From Endosaccharibacter trunci (GTDB lineage Bacteria > Pseudomonadota > Alphaproteobacteria > Acetobacterales > Acetobacteraceae): a DNA stretch of 64,000 nt. The notes beneath the pieces were generated by a model that had not been told where the DNA came from, ran no database searches, and saw nothing but the letters and a program-made list of their open reading frames with translations. Numbering within the stretch: position 1 is the first letter of the stretch; each line of letters starts with the position of its first letter. The DNA is taken from NCBI GenBank assembly GCA_024515975.1, contig JAMSKV010000002.1, forward strand, positions 186,001 through 250,000. Direction: 5' to 3'. The translations under genes and the position numbers were made by a program. This document shows, in pieces, positions 14,700 to 23,817 of the stretch.

Positions 14700-17600
14700 C
14701 TATTCGGCAGCCACTTTCAGGCCAAACTGTTCCGCCAGTTGCGCGCGATAGGCGCGCTGCTTCATCCGGTCCGCGTCCAGCACCGTCGGCTGCTTGCCGA
14801 CCAGACGGTGAATGCGCGCCACCTCGCCCAGGTGCTTCTGCGCCGCCATGCGGTGCGTGGTGCTGTCGCCGTGGCGGCGATGGATGTTGAGGGCGTCCGC
14901 CACATAGGCCACCTGGGCGCCTTTCTGGCGCAGCATCTCGATATAGAGCCGCCAGTCGCCTGCCAGTTTGAACGTGAACAGCTCCTCGCCCAGACGCGCC
15001 AGTGCGGCCCGCAGCGCATCGCGCCGGAACAGCACGCCGGAGGCATTCAGGATCAGGTTGCGCTCGCCCAGGCAGGTCCGCACGAATTCCGGCCCGTCAT
15101 GGATGCCGTCCGCCTCCAGGGCATCCCCCACCGTGGTCGCGTAGTACGGCTTGTAGCTGTCCGAAAGCGGGTTGCCGTCGGCATCGATCGAACGGCTGTC
15201 GCAGAAGGCCATCACCGCGCCTGGCGCGCAATCCAGCGCCAGCGCCAGCGCTTCCAGCATACGCGGGTCGGCGGAATCGTCGGCTTCCGCGATCCAGATC
15301 CAGTCGCCGGCGGCCTCGCTCACGGCGCGATGCCATTGCCGGAACACGTTGCCGGAATTGCGCCGGCCGGCCACGACCCGGATCGCACGGCTCCATTCCT
15401 CGGCCCCGGCACGCGCTTCCGCCACGCTGTTGTCGCTGGAGGCATCGTCCAGAACGATCACCTCGGCGACCGGATGGCCCTGCGCGAAGATCGAGGCCAG
15501 ACGCTGCCGCATGTAGCGCGCGTAGTTGTAGCTCGGCACGACGGCGGAGATGCGGCGCAGGTCTGGCCGCGCCAGATGCAGCAGCGCGCCCACGTAGCGG
15601 TCGAAACACAGGGCGCGGGCGAAGCGCTTGCCGTCGCGCGCGCGCTGCGCCGTGTCGCGCTGCTGCCCGTCCAGCGCCATGCGCAGCGCGTCGTGCGTCA
15701 GGGCGGTCACGTCGCCGAGCGGCGACAGCGCGCCGGTGCCGAAACGCTCCAGCAGGGCGGGAATGCCGCCGCTGTCAGAGAACGCCGCGACAGGCAGGCC
15801 GCTCGCCAGGGCTTCCATCACCACGCTCGGCAGCGGGTCTTCGCGCGAGGTCAGCATGAAGGCGTCGGCGCCGCTCAGATGGTCCGGCGCGTCGTGCACA
15901 TGGCCCGGCAGATGGAAGGTGCCGGTGCCGATCGCCGCCTCCAGCTCCGCGGCGAGATAGGTGCGCAGGCCGGGATCGATCGCACCCAGCCACAGGCAAT
16001 GGATGCGGCGATGCCGGCGTCGTCCGCCACCCGTGCGGGCGGACAGCAGACGCCAGCCCTGCAGGAACAGGTCGAAGCCCTTGCGCATGTCGCCGTATCC
16101 GACGCCCACCAGCAGCACGTCGCCCGGCTCGACCCCATAGCGGGCCCGGATCGCGACGCGCTGGCGGGCGCTGAAGCGCACATCCGCATAGAGGCCCTGG
16201 GGCAGCAGGATGCAGCGCTCCGGCGCCACGGGCAGCAGAGGCTGCACGGCGTCACGCACCGCTTCCGCCGGGAACACGATCCGCGCGGCCAGAAGCGAGG
16301 CGTCGCGCAGGCCGGCCAGCAGATGCTTCTCGCCCAGAAGCGCCGGCAGCTCGTGCACCAGCAGCACGAAGCGGATGTCCTGCTCCGCCAGAAGACGCGT
16401 CACGGGCGCGGAGGCGGCGGTGTTGACGATGGCGCTGGTCAGCCCGGCCTCGCGCATGCGACGCAGCGTGTCCGGCAGCGCCGGGTCGTTCGCCGCCATC
16501 ACCGTGGTGCGACCGACGCTCTCGTAGCCGGGCAGCATGGCGCCGTTTCCCAGCAGCAGGAATTCGATCTCGACGCCGTGCAGATGCTTCAGGCGCCGGC
16601 CGAGATTCAGCAGCAGCGCCTGCGCGCCGGCCTGGAACGCGTCATGTCCCACCAGCAGGATGCGCCCCTGCGCGGAGACCTGGCCGAAGCCTGTCGCGGC
16701 GCGCCCGACGGCATTCAGATAGGCGCTGCCATGATGCAGATCGGGCTCCAGATAGGCGCCCTCGGCCCATTCGTTCCAGGCATTGATGCAGATGATCGGA
16801 TCGCCGTGGAACGGCTCGGCCCGGGCGCGCCGCACCAGCCCCTCGACCCAGCGCTCGAACTTGGCCGGGGTGGAGCCGTGCAGAACCAGCCCGCTGCCCT
16901 GTCGCCGCGCATCGTTGTCCCAGGAGGGTGCCGCGGTGCGGATCAGCGGAAACGGCGGGGCGGGCGCATCGAGCGCGTTCCGCACCACCTGGTCGTAGTC
17001 GTAGACCTGGCCGTCGAAATCGGTGTCCAGCATGGACAGGTCGTTGTTGATGGTCTGCAGCCCGCCGACCAGCTTGTGCGGCGGGAACTCGATGGCGCCG
17101 TCCAGACCGTAGGCGCGCGGGTCCTCGTCGCCGAAGCTCTGCGACATCACGAAGATCGGGTCCTCGCCCGCACGCTCCCGGAACAAGCCGCGCCAGCGCG
17201 CGACCGTCTCCGCCGGCTCCGGGATCACGCCGATGCGGTAGACCATCAGGATCGGCCGGCCGCCGACGCGGATATAGCGCGGATCAGCGAAATGCCGGGC
17301 GAAGCAGTCGATCAGCGGCAGCTCGTCCTCGACGCGGAAATCCTGGCTGATCAGGACATCCTTGTTCGAGCCGTCCCAGCTTCTGGTCCAGTTCTCGTTC
17401 GCCCACATCAGGCAGAACGGCAGGTCGATGCCGGGATCGGCCAGCAGCGCCTCCAGCGGCCCGTCGAGCAGCCGCTCGCGGTTGAACCAGTAGAAATAGA
17501 ACACGAAGCCTTCGATGCCGGCGGCGCGCGCCATCTCGGCCTGGCGGCGCAGCGTGTCGGTACCCTCCAGACGGTAATGGCCGAGATCGCGCGGGATACG

Positions 17601-18524
17601 CGGCTGGTAGTGCCCGGCGAAGCGCGGCAGCCCGCGGGCGACGTTGGTCCATTCCGTGAATCCCTCGCCCCACCATTCGTCGTTGCGCGGGCAGGCATGG
17701 AATTGCGGCAGGTAGTACGCAAGGACGCGCGCCTGGCGCTGGGCGGTCGCCGGCAGCGGCTTTCGTTTCTCGAAATGCGGTCCCGGTTTGGAGAAGCGCT
17801 TCACTTCGCGCGCTACGGTGGTTTCCCCGGCGGGACGGCACGGGTGCAGATCGGCCTGTCCGCGATGGGCGAGGTAGTGCAGAAGCGGGTTGGCGTCGGT
17901 GGAGCCGCCCAGATAGCGCTGCCGGTAGAAGGCCGGATCGAAGCCGGCGAAGGGGCGGCGCGCTTCGCGGAAGCCCTGCACCATGTAATGTTCGAGCGGA
18001 TCGATCCCGGCCTCGGCGACGTCCGGATAGGTGCGCAGATAGAACGGCGTGTCGAACTCGGCCATGGCGCTGACCGTGCCGCTGCTCCGGTGCTCCAGGT
18101 AATGCGAGAGCGCGTGTCGGCCGGGCGGAACCTCGTTCTGTGTGCGATACCAGCCCGGATCGAACCAGGGGCCGGGCCGCAGGCCTTCCGCCTCGCCGCG
18201 GACCAGATAGTGCAGCAGGGGGTCGACGTTCTGCGCCGCCACCTCGGGGTTCTGCGCCAGATACCAGAGCGGGTCGAAATAGAGATTGGGCTTGCGGCCC
18301 TCGCGCCAGCCATACTGGTGGTAATGCGCCATCGCCTCGTGGCGGAGGGGCTGCATGTCGGGATTGCAGGCCAGATAATACTCGAGGTCGAACAGTCCCG
18401 ATTGTTCGATCAGGTGCAGCGCGCCTGCCGGCAGATAATGGGTTCCCGCATGGTCCTGGCGGAGGGCGGTGGCGCCGGACCTGTTCTGTATGCCACCGGC
18501 GGCCTGCGTCGTCGCGGCGCTCAT
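14700..18524 (-). CDS. large multidomain glycosyltransferase (WbsX + GT4 + GT2)
   Basis: About 1274 residues from ATG 18524. Four parts can be read. First, an N-terminal array of repeats of the form D-x-x-Y-Y-L-x-x-N-P-D / HY-x-x-x-G-x-x-E-G-R (about residues 1-225; for example EYYLACNPDMQPLRHEAMAH). Second, a WbsX-like domain (about 260-610: YYLPQFHACPRNDEWWGEGF, FCLMWANENWTRSWDG). Third, a GT4-like domain (about 640-960: LLVGVGYGDMRKGFDLFLQG, FMLTSREDPLPSVVMEALAS). Fourth, a C-terminal GT2 domain (about 1000-1260: VVPSYNYARYMRQRLASIFA, WIAEADDSADPRML). It probably builds a surface polysaccharide with several sugar transfers. It is single and divergent from metX. Confidence 0.82.
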   Translation of the reverse strand: MSAATTQAAGGIQNRSGATALRQDHAGTHYLPAGALHLIEQSGLFDLEYYLACNPDMQPLRHEAMAHYHQYGWREGRKPNLYFDPLWYLAQNPEVAAQNVDPLLHYLVRGEAEGLRPGPWFDPGWYRTQNEVPPGRHALSHYLEHRSSGTVSAMAEFDTPFYLRTYPDVAEAGIDPLEHYMVQGFREARRPFAGFDPAFYRQRYLGGSTDANPLLHYLAHRGQADLHPCRPAGETTVAREVKRFSKPGPHFEKRKPLPATAQRQARVLAYYLPQFHACPRNDEWWGEGFTEWTNVARGLPRFAGHYQPRIPRDLGHYRLEGTDTLRRQAEMARAAGIEGFVFYFYWFNRERLLDGPLEALLADPGIDLPFCLMWANENWTRSWDGSNKDVLISQDFRVEDELPLIDCFARHFADPRYIRVGGRPILMVYRIGVIPEPAETVARWRGLFRERAGEDPIFVMSQSFGDEDPRAYGLDGAIEFPPHKLVGGLQTINNDLSMLDTDFDGQVYDYDQVVRNALDAPAPPFPLIRTAAPSWDNDARRQGSGLVLHGSTPAKFERWVEGLVRRARAEPFHGDPIICINAWNEWAEGAYLEPDLHHGSAYLNAVGRAATGFGQVSAQGRILLVGHDAFQAGAQALLLNLGRRLKHLHGVEIEFLLLGNGAMLPGYESVGRTTVMAANDPALPDTLRRMREAGLTSAIVNTAASAPVTRLLAEQDIRFVLLVHELPALLGEKHLLAGLRDASLLAARIVFPAEAVRDAVQPLLPVAPERCILLPQGLYADVRFSARQRVAIRARYGVEPGDVLLVGVGYGDMRKGFDLFLQGWRLLSARTGGGRRRHRRIHCLWLGAIDPGLRTYLAAELEAAIGTGTFHLPGHVHDAPDHLSGADAFMLTSREDPLPSVVMEALASGLPVAAFSDSGGIPALLERFGTGALSPLGDVTALTHDALRMALDGQQRDTAQRARDGKRFARALCFDRYVGALLHLARPDLRRISAVVPSYNYARYMRQRLASIFAQGHPVAEVIVLDDASSDNSVAEARAGAEEWSRAIRVVAGRRNSGNVFRQWHRAVSEAAGDWIWIAEADDSADPRMLEALALALDCAPGAVMAFCDSRSIDADGNPLSDSYKPYYATTVGDALEADGIHDGPEFVRTCLGERNLILNASGVLFRRDALRAALARLGEELFTFKLAGDWRLYIEMLRQKGAQVAYVADALNIHRRHGDSTTHRMAAQKHLGEVARIHRLVGKQPTVLDADRMKQRAYRAQLAEQFGLKVAAE

Positions 18525-18565
18525 TCGGGACGTTCCTAACAAAAAGTTAGTGACGTTAGCCGCCG

Positions 18566-18599
18566 AACCGTTTCGGAAGCAAGCCGAATTCCGCCGGTT
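18566..18599 (+). promoter_or_regulatory. candidate structured leader of metX
   Basis: In the 170-base gap before metX: AACCG-T-TTCGG, a 7-base loop, CCGAA, six bases, CGGTT. This is a nested two-step hairpin, followed by GCGG...CCGC. It does not fit the SAM-II or SAM-I consensus I know, and a role in methionine control is speculative. Confidence 0.25.
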
Positions 18600-18694
18600 G
18601 CGGTGCCGTCCGCGATAGGGAAGCCGCCATGACACCCCGAAAGGTGACTATGCGCCCATCCTGCGCCATGGTGCGGGCGGAACACGATACGAGC

Positions 18695-19861
18695 ATGGAC
18701 CAGACTTCCTCCACCCCCATCACGCATCAGACGGAATCCTTTGCCGAAGGGATCGAGCTGGATTGCGGCACCGTGCTGGCGCCCCTCGAGGTCGCCTATC
18801 GCACCTACGGCACCCTGAATGCGGCGCGAAGCAACGCCGTGCTGATCTGCCACGCCCTGACGGGCGACCAGTACGTGGCCGAGCAGCATCCGGTGACAGG
18901 CAAGCCCGGCTGGTGGGGAAGGCTGGTCGGGCCGGGCCTGCCGGTCGATACCGACCGCTTCTTCGTGATCTGCTGCAACGTGTTGGGCGGCTGCATGGGC
19001 TCTACGGGCCCGCGCTCGATCCGGGCCGGAACCGGCGCCCCCTGGGGCACGGATTTCCCGCCGGTCACGCTGCGCGACATGGTGCGCGCGCAGAGTATGC
19101 TGGTGTCGAGGCTGGGCATCGAGCGGCTGTTCGCCGTGGTCGGCGGCTCCATGGGCGGCATGCAGGTGCTGAGCTGGGCCGCGACCTTCCCGGAGCGCGT
19201 TTTCGCCGCCGTGCCGATCGCCACGGCCTCGTTCCACTCCGCCCAGAACATCGCCTTCAACGAGGTCAGCCGTCAGGCGATCTTCGCCGATCCGGACTGG
19301 AAGGGCGGCCGCTATTGGGAGGAAGGCCGCATTCCCGCACGCGGTCTCGCCGTGGCGCGCATGATGGCGCACATCACCTATCTCTCGGAGGAAGCGCTCA
19401 CGCGCAAATTCGGGCGCAAGCTGCGTCGCGAGCCGGGCGCCGTCCAGGGTACGGGGCCGGCCGAAGGGGCGGGCCTGTTCGGAGAGATGTTCGAGGTGGA
19501 AAGCTATCTCCGCCACCAGGGTTCCAGCTTCGTGCGCCGCTTCGACGCCAATTCCTATCTGACCGTGACGCGCGCGATGGATTATTTCGATCTCGCCGCC
19601 GATCATGACGGCGATCTGGCGGCCGCTTTCGCTGGCACGCGCACGCGCTTCTGCGTGGTCTCGTTCTCGTCCGACTGGCTGTTCCCCACCGGACAAAGCC
19701 GCATGGTCGCCCGTGCCCTCAATCGCGCCGCCGCCAACGTGTCGTTCGTGGAGATCGACACGGACAAGGGCCACGACGCGTTCCTGCTCGACGAGCCGGA
19801 TTTCGACCGCACCATACGCGGTTTCCTGCAGGGCTGCGCCGAGCATGCGGGGCTCGGCTGA
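18695..19861 (+). CDS. metX: homoserine O-acetyltransferase
   Basis: 388 residues from ATG 18695; in-frame ATGs at 18629 and 18650 would add an extension not usual in MetX. Alpha/beta-hydrolase fold. It acylates L-homoserine (acetyl-CoA, or succinyl-CoA in some MetX) as the first committed step to methionine. Seen are [25 protein letters not shown], the [12 protein letters not shown] oxyanion loop, the nucleophile elbow [12 protein letters not shown] (Ser), [12 protein letters not shown] (Asp) and the terminal His in [12 protein letters not shown]. It overlaps metW by one base (TGATG), the usual alphaproteobacterial metXW arrangement. Confidence 0.93.
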   Translation: MDQTSSTPITHQTESFAEGIELDCGTVLAPLEVAYRTYGTLNAARSNAVLICHALTGDQYVAEQHPVTGKPGWWGRLVGPGLPVDTDRFFVICCNVLGGCMGSTGPRSIRAGTGAPWGTDFPPVTLRDMVRAQSMLVSRLGIERLFAVVGGSMGGMQVLSWAATFPERVFAAVPIATASFHSAQNIAFNEVSRQAIFADPDWKGGRYWEEGRIPARGLAVARMMAHITYLSEEALTRKFGRKLRREPGAVQGTGPAEGAGLFGEMFEVESYLRHQGSSFVRRFDANSYLTVTRAMDYFDLAADHDGDLAAAFAGTRTRFCVVSFSSDWLFPTGQSRMVARALNRAAANVSFVEIDTDKGHDAFLLDEPDFDRTIRGFLQGCAEHAGLG

Positions 19862-20460
19862 TGCGTCTCGACCAGAAGTTGATCGCGGAAATGATCGAGC
19901 CCGGCACGCGGGTTCTCGATATCGGCTCGGGCGACGGCTCGCTGATCGATTACCTGTTCCGCACGCGCAATTGCGACGCGCGCGGCATCGAGCTCGACAT
20001 GGGCGAGGTCACGCGCTCGGTCGCGCACGGCCTGCCGGTGATGCATGGCGATGCGGACAGCGATCTGGCGCATTATCCGGACGGCGCGTTCGACTACGTG
20101 GTGTTGCAGCGTACCTTGCAGGCGGTGGAGAAGCCGCGCGAGGTGCTGCGCCAGATGCTGCGCATTGGCTCCAGTGCGATCGTTTCGTTTCCGAATTTCG
20201 GTCATTGGCAATTGCGCGCGCAGCTTCTGTTTCGCGGTCGGATGCCGATGACGGAAACCTGGGGCAGGCCCTGGTATGAGACACCGAACATCCATCCCTG
20301 CACCATTCGCGATTTCTTCGCCTTGTGTGCCGAGGAAGGCTATGCCATTCGGCAATGGCTGGCGATCGACGAGAAGGGCGATCGCGCGCCGTGGCGCCGC
20401 TCGATGCAGCTTGCCAACCTGTTCGGCGAGCAGGCGCTGTTCCTTCTGACCAAGGCCTAG
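19861..20460 (+). CDS. metW: methionine biosynthesis protein MetW
   Basis: 199 residues. A class I methyltransferase fold with the SAM-binding motif RVLDIGSGDGSLIDYLF and the MetW-specific sequences FDYVVLQRTLQAVEKPREVL, IVSFPNFGHWQLRAQL and the GRMPMTETWGRPWYETPNIH region. MetW works with MetX in homoserine acylation in many proteobacteria. Its start overlaps the metX stop, so the two are translated together. Its stop overlaps the stop of the convergent Nudix gene. Confidence 0.93.
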   Translation: MRLDQKLIAEMIEPGTRVLDIGSGDGSLIDYLFRTRNCDARGIELDMGEVTRSVAHGLPVMHGDADSDLAHYPDGAFDYVVLQRTLQAVEKPREVLRQMLRIGSSAIVSFPNFGHWQLRAQLLFRGRMPMTETWGRPWYETPNIHPCTIRDFFALCAEEGYAIRQWLAIDEKGDRAPWRRSMQLANLFGEQALFLLTKA

Positions 20461-20855
20461 CGCATACCGCCTGCCAAGGGCAGGACATGACCGCGCGTCA
20501 GCGGCGCGAGTTCCAGGGCGCCGGGCGATGCGGGATCGACCCAGCGGGCTTCCTCGATCTCCGCCGCAGGCATCACAGGCCCGTCCCAACGCAGGGCGAA
20601 TAACGTCGCCGCCACGCGGCAGCCCGGCTCGTTCGCGGCGTCCGCGTCCGCATCGCCGAGCGGTTCGAGCGCGGCCGGGTCGATGGATATCCCCAGCTCC
20701 TCGCGCAGTTCGCGCACGAGCGCGGCCTCCGCCGTTTCTCCCGGATCGATCTTGCCGCCCGGCTGCATGAAGGCGCGGGTGCCGCGCTTCCTGACCAGCA
20801 GAGTTTGGTTGTCCGCGCGCAGCAGCAGGGCGGCGGCGATCCGGATCACGTTCAC
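20457..20855 (-). CDS. Nudix hydrolase
   Basis: 132 residues from GTG 20855, which overlaps the upstream stop (GTGA). A longer open frame exists but has no Nudix homology before this point. The full Nudix box is present: GGKIDPGETAEAALVRELRE then ELGI (G-x5-E-x7-RE-x2-EE-x-G). Size and sequence (IRIAAALLLRADNQTLLVRK) resemble MutT/ADP-ribose-type hydrolases. The nucleotide substrate cannot be told. Last gene of a minus-strand run (21750 to 20457). Confidence 0.85.
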   Translation of the reverse strand: MNVIRIAAALLLRADNQTLLVRKRGTRAFMQPGGKIDPGETAEAALVRELREELGISIDPAALEPLGDADADAANEPGCRVAATLFALRWDGPVMPAAEIEEARWVDPASPGALELAPLTRGHVLPLAGGMR

Positions 20856-21235
20856 AGCGTGTCCAGCAGGCTCTCGTCGGAGAGATCGGCGCCGGGATGC
20901 CGGTCGATATGCGCCAGGGCGTCCGCTTCGGTCATGGCGTGATCCACCATCATGATCCGCACCAGGCGCTGCCGGTGCATCCAGCCCTCGTCGACCACCC
21001 GCCGGTTGTTGTTGGCAGGATCGGGCGGGATCGCACGCGCCCGTTCCGAGAGCAGCCTCCGGTCGAACGCCTGCAAGGCCCGCGGCGGAAACAGGAAGAA
21101 CACGCGCCCGGTCACGCGCAAACGCCCACAGCGCGCGCAGTCGTAGTCGATATGCGTCTTTTTCTCGCCGTCGAGGGTCGCCTGTTCGCCGCAGACGAAA
21201 CAAGGGACGCGGGGGAGCGGCCCGGGCCGGCTCAT
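20852..21235 (-). CDS. small zinc-ribbon-like protein of unknown function
   Basis: 127 residues. Two CxxC pairs near the N-terminus (VPCFVCGEQ and DYDCARCGRLR) make a plausible zinc ribbon. The C-terminal half is helical and charged (RIMMVDHAMTEADALAHIDR). The start overlaps the stop of the DUF1440-like gene by four bases and the stop overlaps the Nudix start, so all three are probably co-translated. No family name known to me. Confidence 0.65.
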   Translation of the reverse strand: MSRPGPLPRVPCFVCGEQATLDGEKKTHIDYDCARCGRLRVTGRVFFLFPPRALQAFDRRLLSERARAIPPDPANNNRRVVDEGWMHRQRLVRIMMVDHAMTEADALAHIDRHPGADLSDESLLDTL

Positions 21236-21750
21236 GCGTCTTCCCCCGGCGCCAGGCGGTTGCAGATCGCGGCTGCAACCAGCCCGAACCCACTCAGCAG
21301 CCCCAGCTTCAGCCCGATTCCGCCGGCGGTGTCCCGGCGCGGGCTCGGCATCAGCCCGAAACGCGGCCCGACCACGCCCCAGAATGCGGCGTAATAGCTC
21401 GCGCCGTATAGCGCGCCGCCCACGGCGCCCCGGAACGGCGGAGTGCGCCGCAGAAACGCGTAGCCGGCACCCATCAGGCTCGACAGGACCAGATGAATGC
21501 TCTGGTAGCGGATCTGCTCGTCCGGCGCGGGCAGGCTATCCTGGTGCCGGTATGGCGAGCCGAGCGCGGTGGCGGTGTTTCGGCCGAGCCGTATCAGCTC
21601 CGAAGGCTGTCCGCTGGCACGCTCCAGAGCGAGATAGCACAGGCTCACAAGACCGCCCGCCAGCAATCCCCCGAGCGCGCCCGCTGCCGGAGCCGGCACC
21701 GTGATCGCCGCTGGGGCGGCGCCCGTCTCATTCTGCACGTCGCTGTTCAT
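21232..21750 (-). CDS. membrane protein, DUF1440/YagU-like
   Basis: 172 residues from ATG 21750, with GGAGGGCGGA just upstream. Several hydrophobic segments: AGALGGLLAGGLVSLCYLAL near residue 25, IHLVLSSLMGAGYAFL near 85, GALYGASYYAAFWGVVGPRF near 112, and LKLGLLSGFGLVAAAICNRL near the end. The layout resembles the YagU/DUF1440 inner-membrane family. The function is unknown (E. coli YagU has been linked to acid resistance). First gene of the three-gene run ending in the Nudix hydrolase. Confidence 0.65.
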   Translation of the reverse strand: MNSDVQNETGAAPAAITVPAPAAGALGGLLAGGLVSLCYLALERASGQPSELIRLGRNTATALGSPYRHQDSLPAPDEQIRYQSIHLVLSSLMGAGYAFLRRTPPFRGAVGGALYGASYYAAFWGVVGPRFGLMPSPRRDTAGGIGLKLGLLSGFGLVAAAICNRLAPGEDA

Positions 21751-21876
21751 TCCGCCCTCCAGACCGACCCCGGGAGTAGGGCCAGGACGCCGAACCGGCA
21801 AGCGCCGGGCACGAAAAGGGAATTGCTCCGCAGGACGGGGTCGGTCACCATTCCGCGGCGCGAGCGGGGAAACGGC

Positions 21877-22857
21877 ATGTTCGGATCGGTGGTGCTGGAT
21901 GTCGCGATCGGGCTGATGCTGCTGTTCCTGTTCGCCAGCCTGATCTGCGCCGCGATGCGGGAAGCGATCGAGACCCTGGTGAATGCCCGCTCCGCCGATC
22001 TGGAGCAGGGCCTGCGCGACATGCTCGATGCGCCGGACACGCACGCCAACACGGAGGCACTCTTCGCGCATCCGCTGATCTACCCGCTTTATCGCGGCAC
22101 CTACCGCCCATCGCGGCTGCGTGCGAGCCGCTCCCTGGTGGGCGGCGTGCCTTCGCGGCGCATGAGCCTGTCCGGCCGGACCAACCTGCCGTCTTTCATT
22201 CCCGCGCATGCCTTCGCCCGTGCCTTTCTCGATCTGCAGGCGCGCGGCCCTCTGGGCGATGCGGGCCAGCCTGCACCGCCGCTCACCCCGGAGGCCCTGC
22301 GCGCCAGGGCGGAGGCGATGCCGGACAATGCCCAGCGGCGCGTTCTGCTGGTGGCGCTGGATGAGGGCGGCGACGATCTGCATGCGGTGGAGCGGGCGAT
22401 CGTCGCCTGGTTCGAGGGCTGCATGGCGCAGCTTTCCCGACTCTATAAGAGCCATACCCAGCGTATGCTGTTCCTGATCGGGCTGGCCACGGCGGTCGCA
22501 TTGAACATCGACGCCTATAGCGTCGGTCGAGCCTTGTTTCAGGACGGCGCGTTGCGCGCGGCCGCTGTGGCCCAGGCGACGGTGCTGGTATCGCCAGGGC
22601 ATACCGCACCGGACGGCGACGTCGCGCATGCTGTGGCCGCTTATGACGCGCTCAGCGGCGAGCTGGGGCAGATACGCTTCCCGACCGGCTGGTCCCGCCC
22701 GTTGCCGCAACACCTCGACACGCCGGGTCATGTGCTTCAGGCTCTGGTCGGGTGGATTATTACCGCGTTTGCGGTGATGCTCGGCGCGCCGTTCTGGTTC
22801 GATCTGCTCGGCCGCTTCGTTTCGGTACGCCAACAGGCGCAGCCGGACGGACGTTAG
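21877..22857 (+). CDS. membrane protein of unknown function
   Basis: 326 residues from ATG 21877. One N-terminal helix (LDVAIGLMLLFLFASLICAA), a soluble middle of about 170 residues, then two or more C-terminal helices (MLFLIGLATAVALNIDAY and GWIITAFAVMLGAPFWFDLL). The middle helix-rich part (AHAFARAFLDLQA, IVAWFEGCMAQLSRLYKSHT) is shared with widely distributed hypothetical membrane proteins of the same layout. No function known. Divergent from the DUF1440-like gene. Confidence 0.7.
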   Translation: MFGSVVLDVAIGLMLLFLFASLICAAMREAIETLVNARSADLEQGLRDMLDAPDTHANTEALFAHPLIYPLYRGTYRPSRLRASRSLVGGVPSRRMSLSGRTNLPSFIPAHAFARAFLDLQARGPLGDAGQPAPPLTPEALRARAEAMPDNAQRRVLLVALDEGGDDLHAVERAIVAWFEGCMAQLSRLYKSHTQRMLFLIGLATAVALNIDAYSVGRALFQDGALRAAAVAQATVLVSPGHTAPDGDVAHAVAAYDALSGELGQIRFPTGWSRPLPQHLDTPGHVLQALVGWIITAFAVMLGAPFWFDLLGRFVSVRQQAQPDGR

Positions 22858-22893
22858 TCAGAGTAACGTCTCGGCCAGCGTTCGACCGTCTCA

Positions 22894-23784
22894 ATGTCAT
22901 TGTCGAATCGCGGCTTGGACGATTATGGATTGTTGCGGGATTTCCTGTTCGGCTACAGGTCGCTGGTCGTTTTCGACAATTGTTCCACGGACAAGCTGAC
23001 GATACGTCTCCTGAAAGCGGCCGAAGCCAAGAGCGTGACCGCTGTCTGGGATATCGCGGATTTCAGGTCCCGCACGTCCCGCTTCCTCGATCTGTTCACC
23101 TCGACGGATCGGGAGAGAAAGGCGGCCCTGCGGATTTCTATCTGCCCGCGGATTGCGACGAGTCTCTGGCCGTGTACACCCGGGAGGGAATCTCACTCGA
23201 CCGGGATGATATCCTGAACGAATTCAACGCGCGCCGGCAGGAGCGCAAAGGTCTGGAGATTTCCGGCAGTTTCTGCAACGACCCCGGCACCGAGCACGCC
23301 TACGTTTTCGACCATGCGTTCGTGAAAGCCTTCTTCCGCAGCGGCGCCAGCAAGGATCTGCATATCGGCAGCCATTTCGCCTACACCGGACGGGAGGAAG
23401 GCCATCAGCCGACCGATCTGGTCTTCCTGCCTCACCACAACAAGGAAATTCAGGCCGCGAAGGCAGCGGCCCGGGCGAAGCTGGTTCAGGCAAAGCGGTA
23501 CGATCCGAACAACGCTTCCGCGAGCGACCTGAACTGGATCATCAACTGTTCCAAGGAAGAGTATCGGCAGCGTTACAGGGGCTCGTTCCGTGTCATCCTC
23601 AGGCCGGGCCCATAAGCCCAGGCTGTTGTTGCCGAGCCATCCAAGGTCCGTCATCTGGAACGGCATGCATCATCTCCGGCTCCATCCCGACGTTTCGGGA
23701 CGCGACGGGGGCGCCCTGTATCACGTCCTGCGCGACGGCTACCGGGAAGGACGGTGGCCGGCCAATAGGCTTGGGCAGGCCTGA
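22894..23784 (+). pseudogene. glycosyltransferase pseudogene with at least two frameshifts
   Basis: Three pieces of one protein lie in alternating frames. Bases 22894 to about 23080: SLVVFDNCSTDKLTIRLLKA resembles the start of a GT2_4/GT92-like enzyme. About 23100-23615 in the next frame: ADFYLPADCDESLAVYTREG, LEISGSFCNDPG, HIGSHFAYTGREEGHQ. From about 23600 to 23784 back in the first frame: LRLHPDVSGRDGGALYHVLR then DGYREGRWP, like the repeats at the N-terminus of the large glycosyltransferase at 14700. No single frame covers it. Assembly errors could mimic this. Confidence 0.6.
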
Positions 23785-23817
23785 TCCGTCGATGTCCCGG
23801 ACGCCAGGGCGCGACGC

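Noticed and set aside
14670-18539. A 1289-codon open frame on the plus strand opposite the glycosyltransferase
   Set aside because: It is antisense to a well-supported gene, rich in His/Arg/Gln with no recognisable domain, and arises from high GC at third codon positions.
18625-18660. GGGAAGCCGCC-type sequence resembling the cobalamin-riboswitch box before metX
   Set aside because: The rest of the B12-box consensus (GGTG, CTGCCCCCGC, ACTG) is absent.
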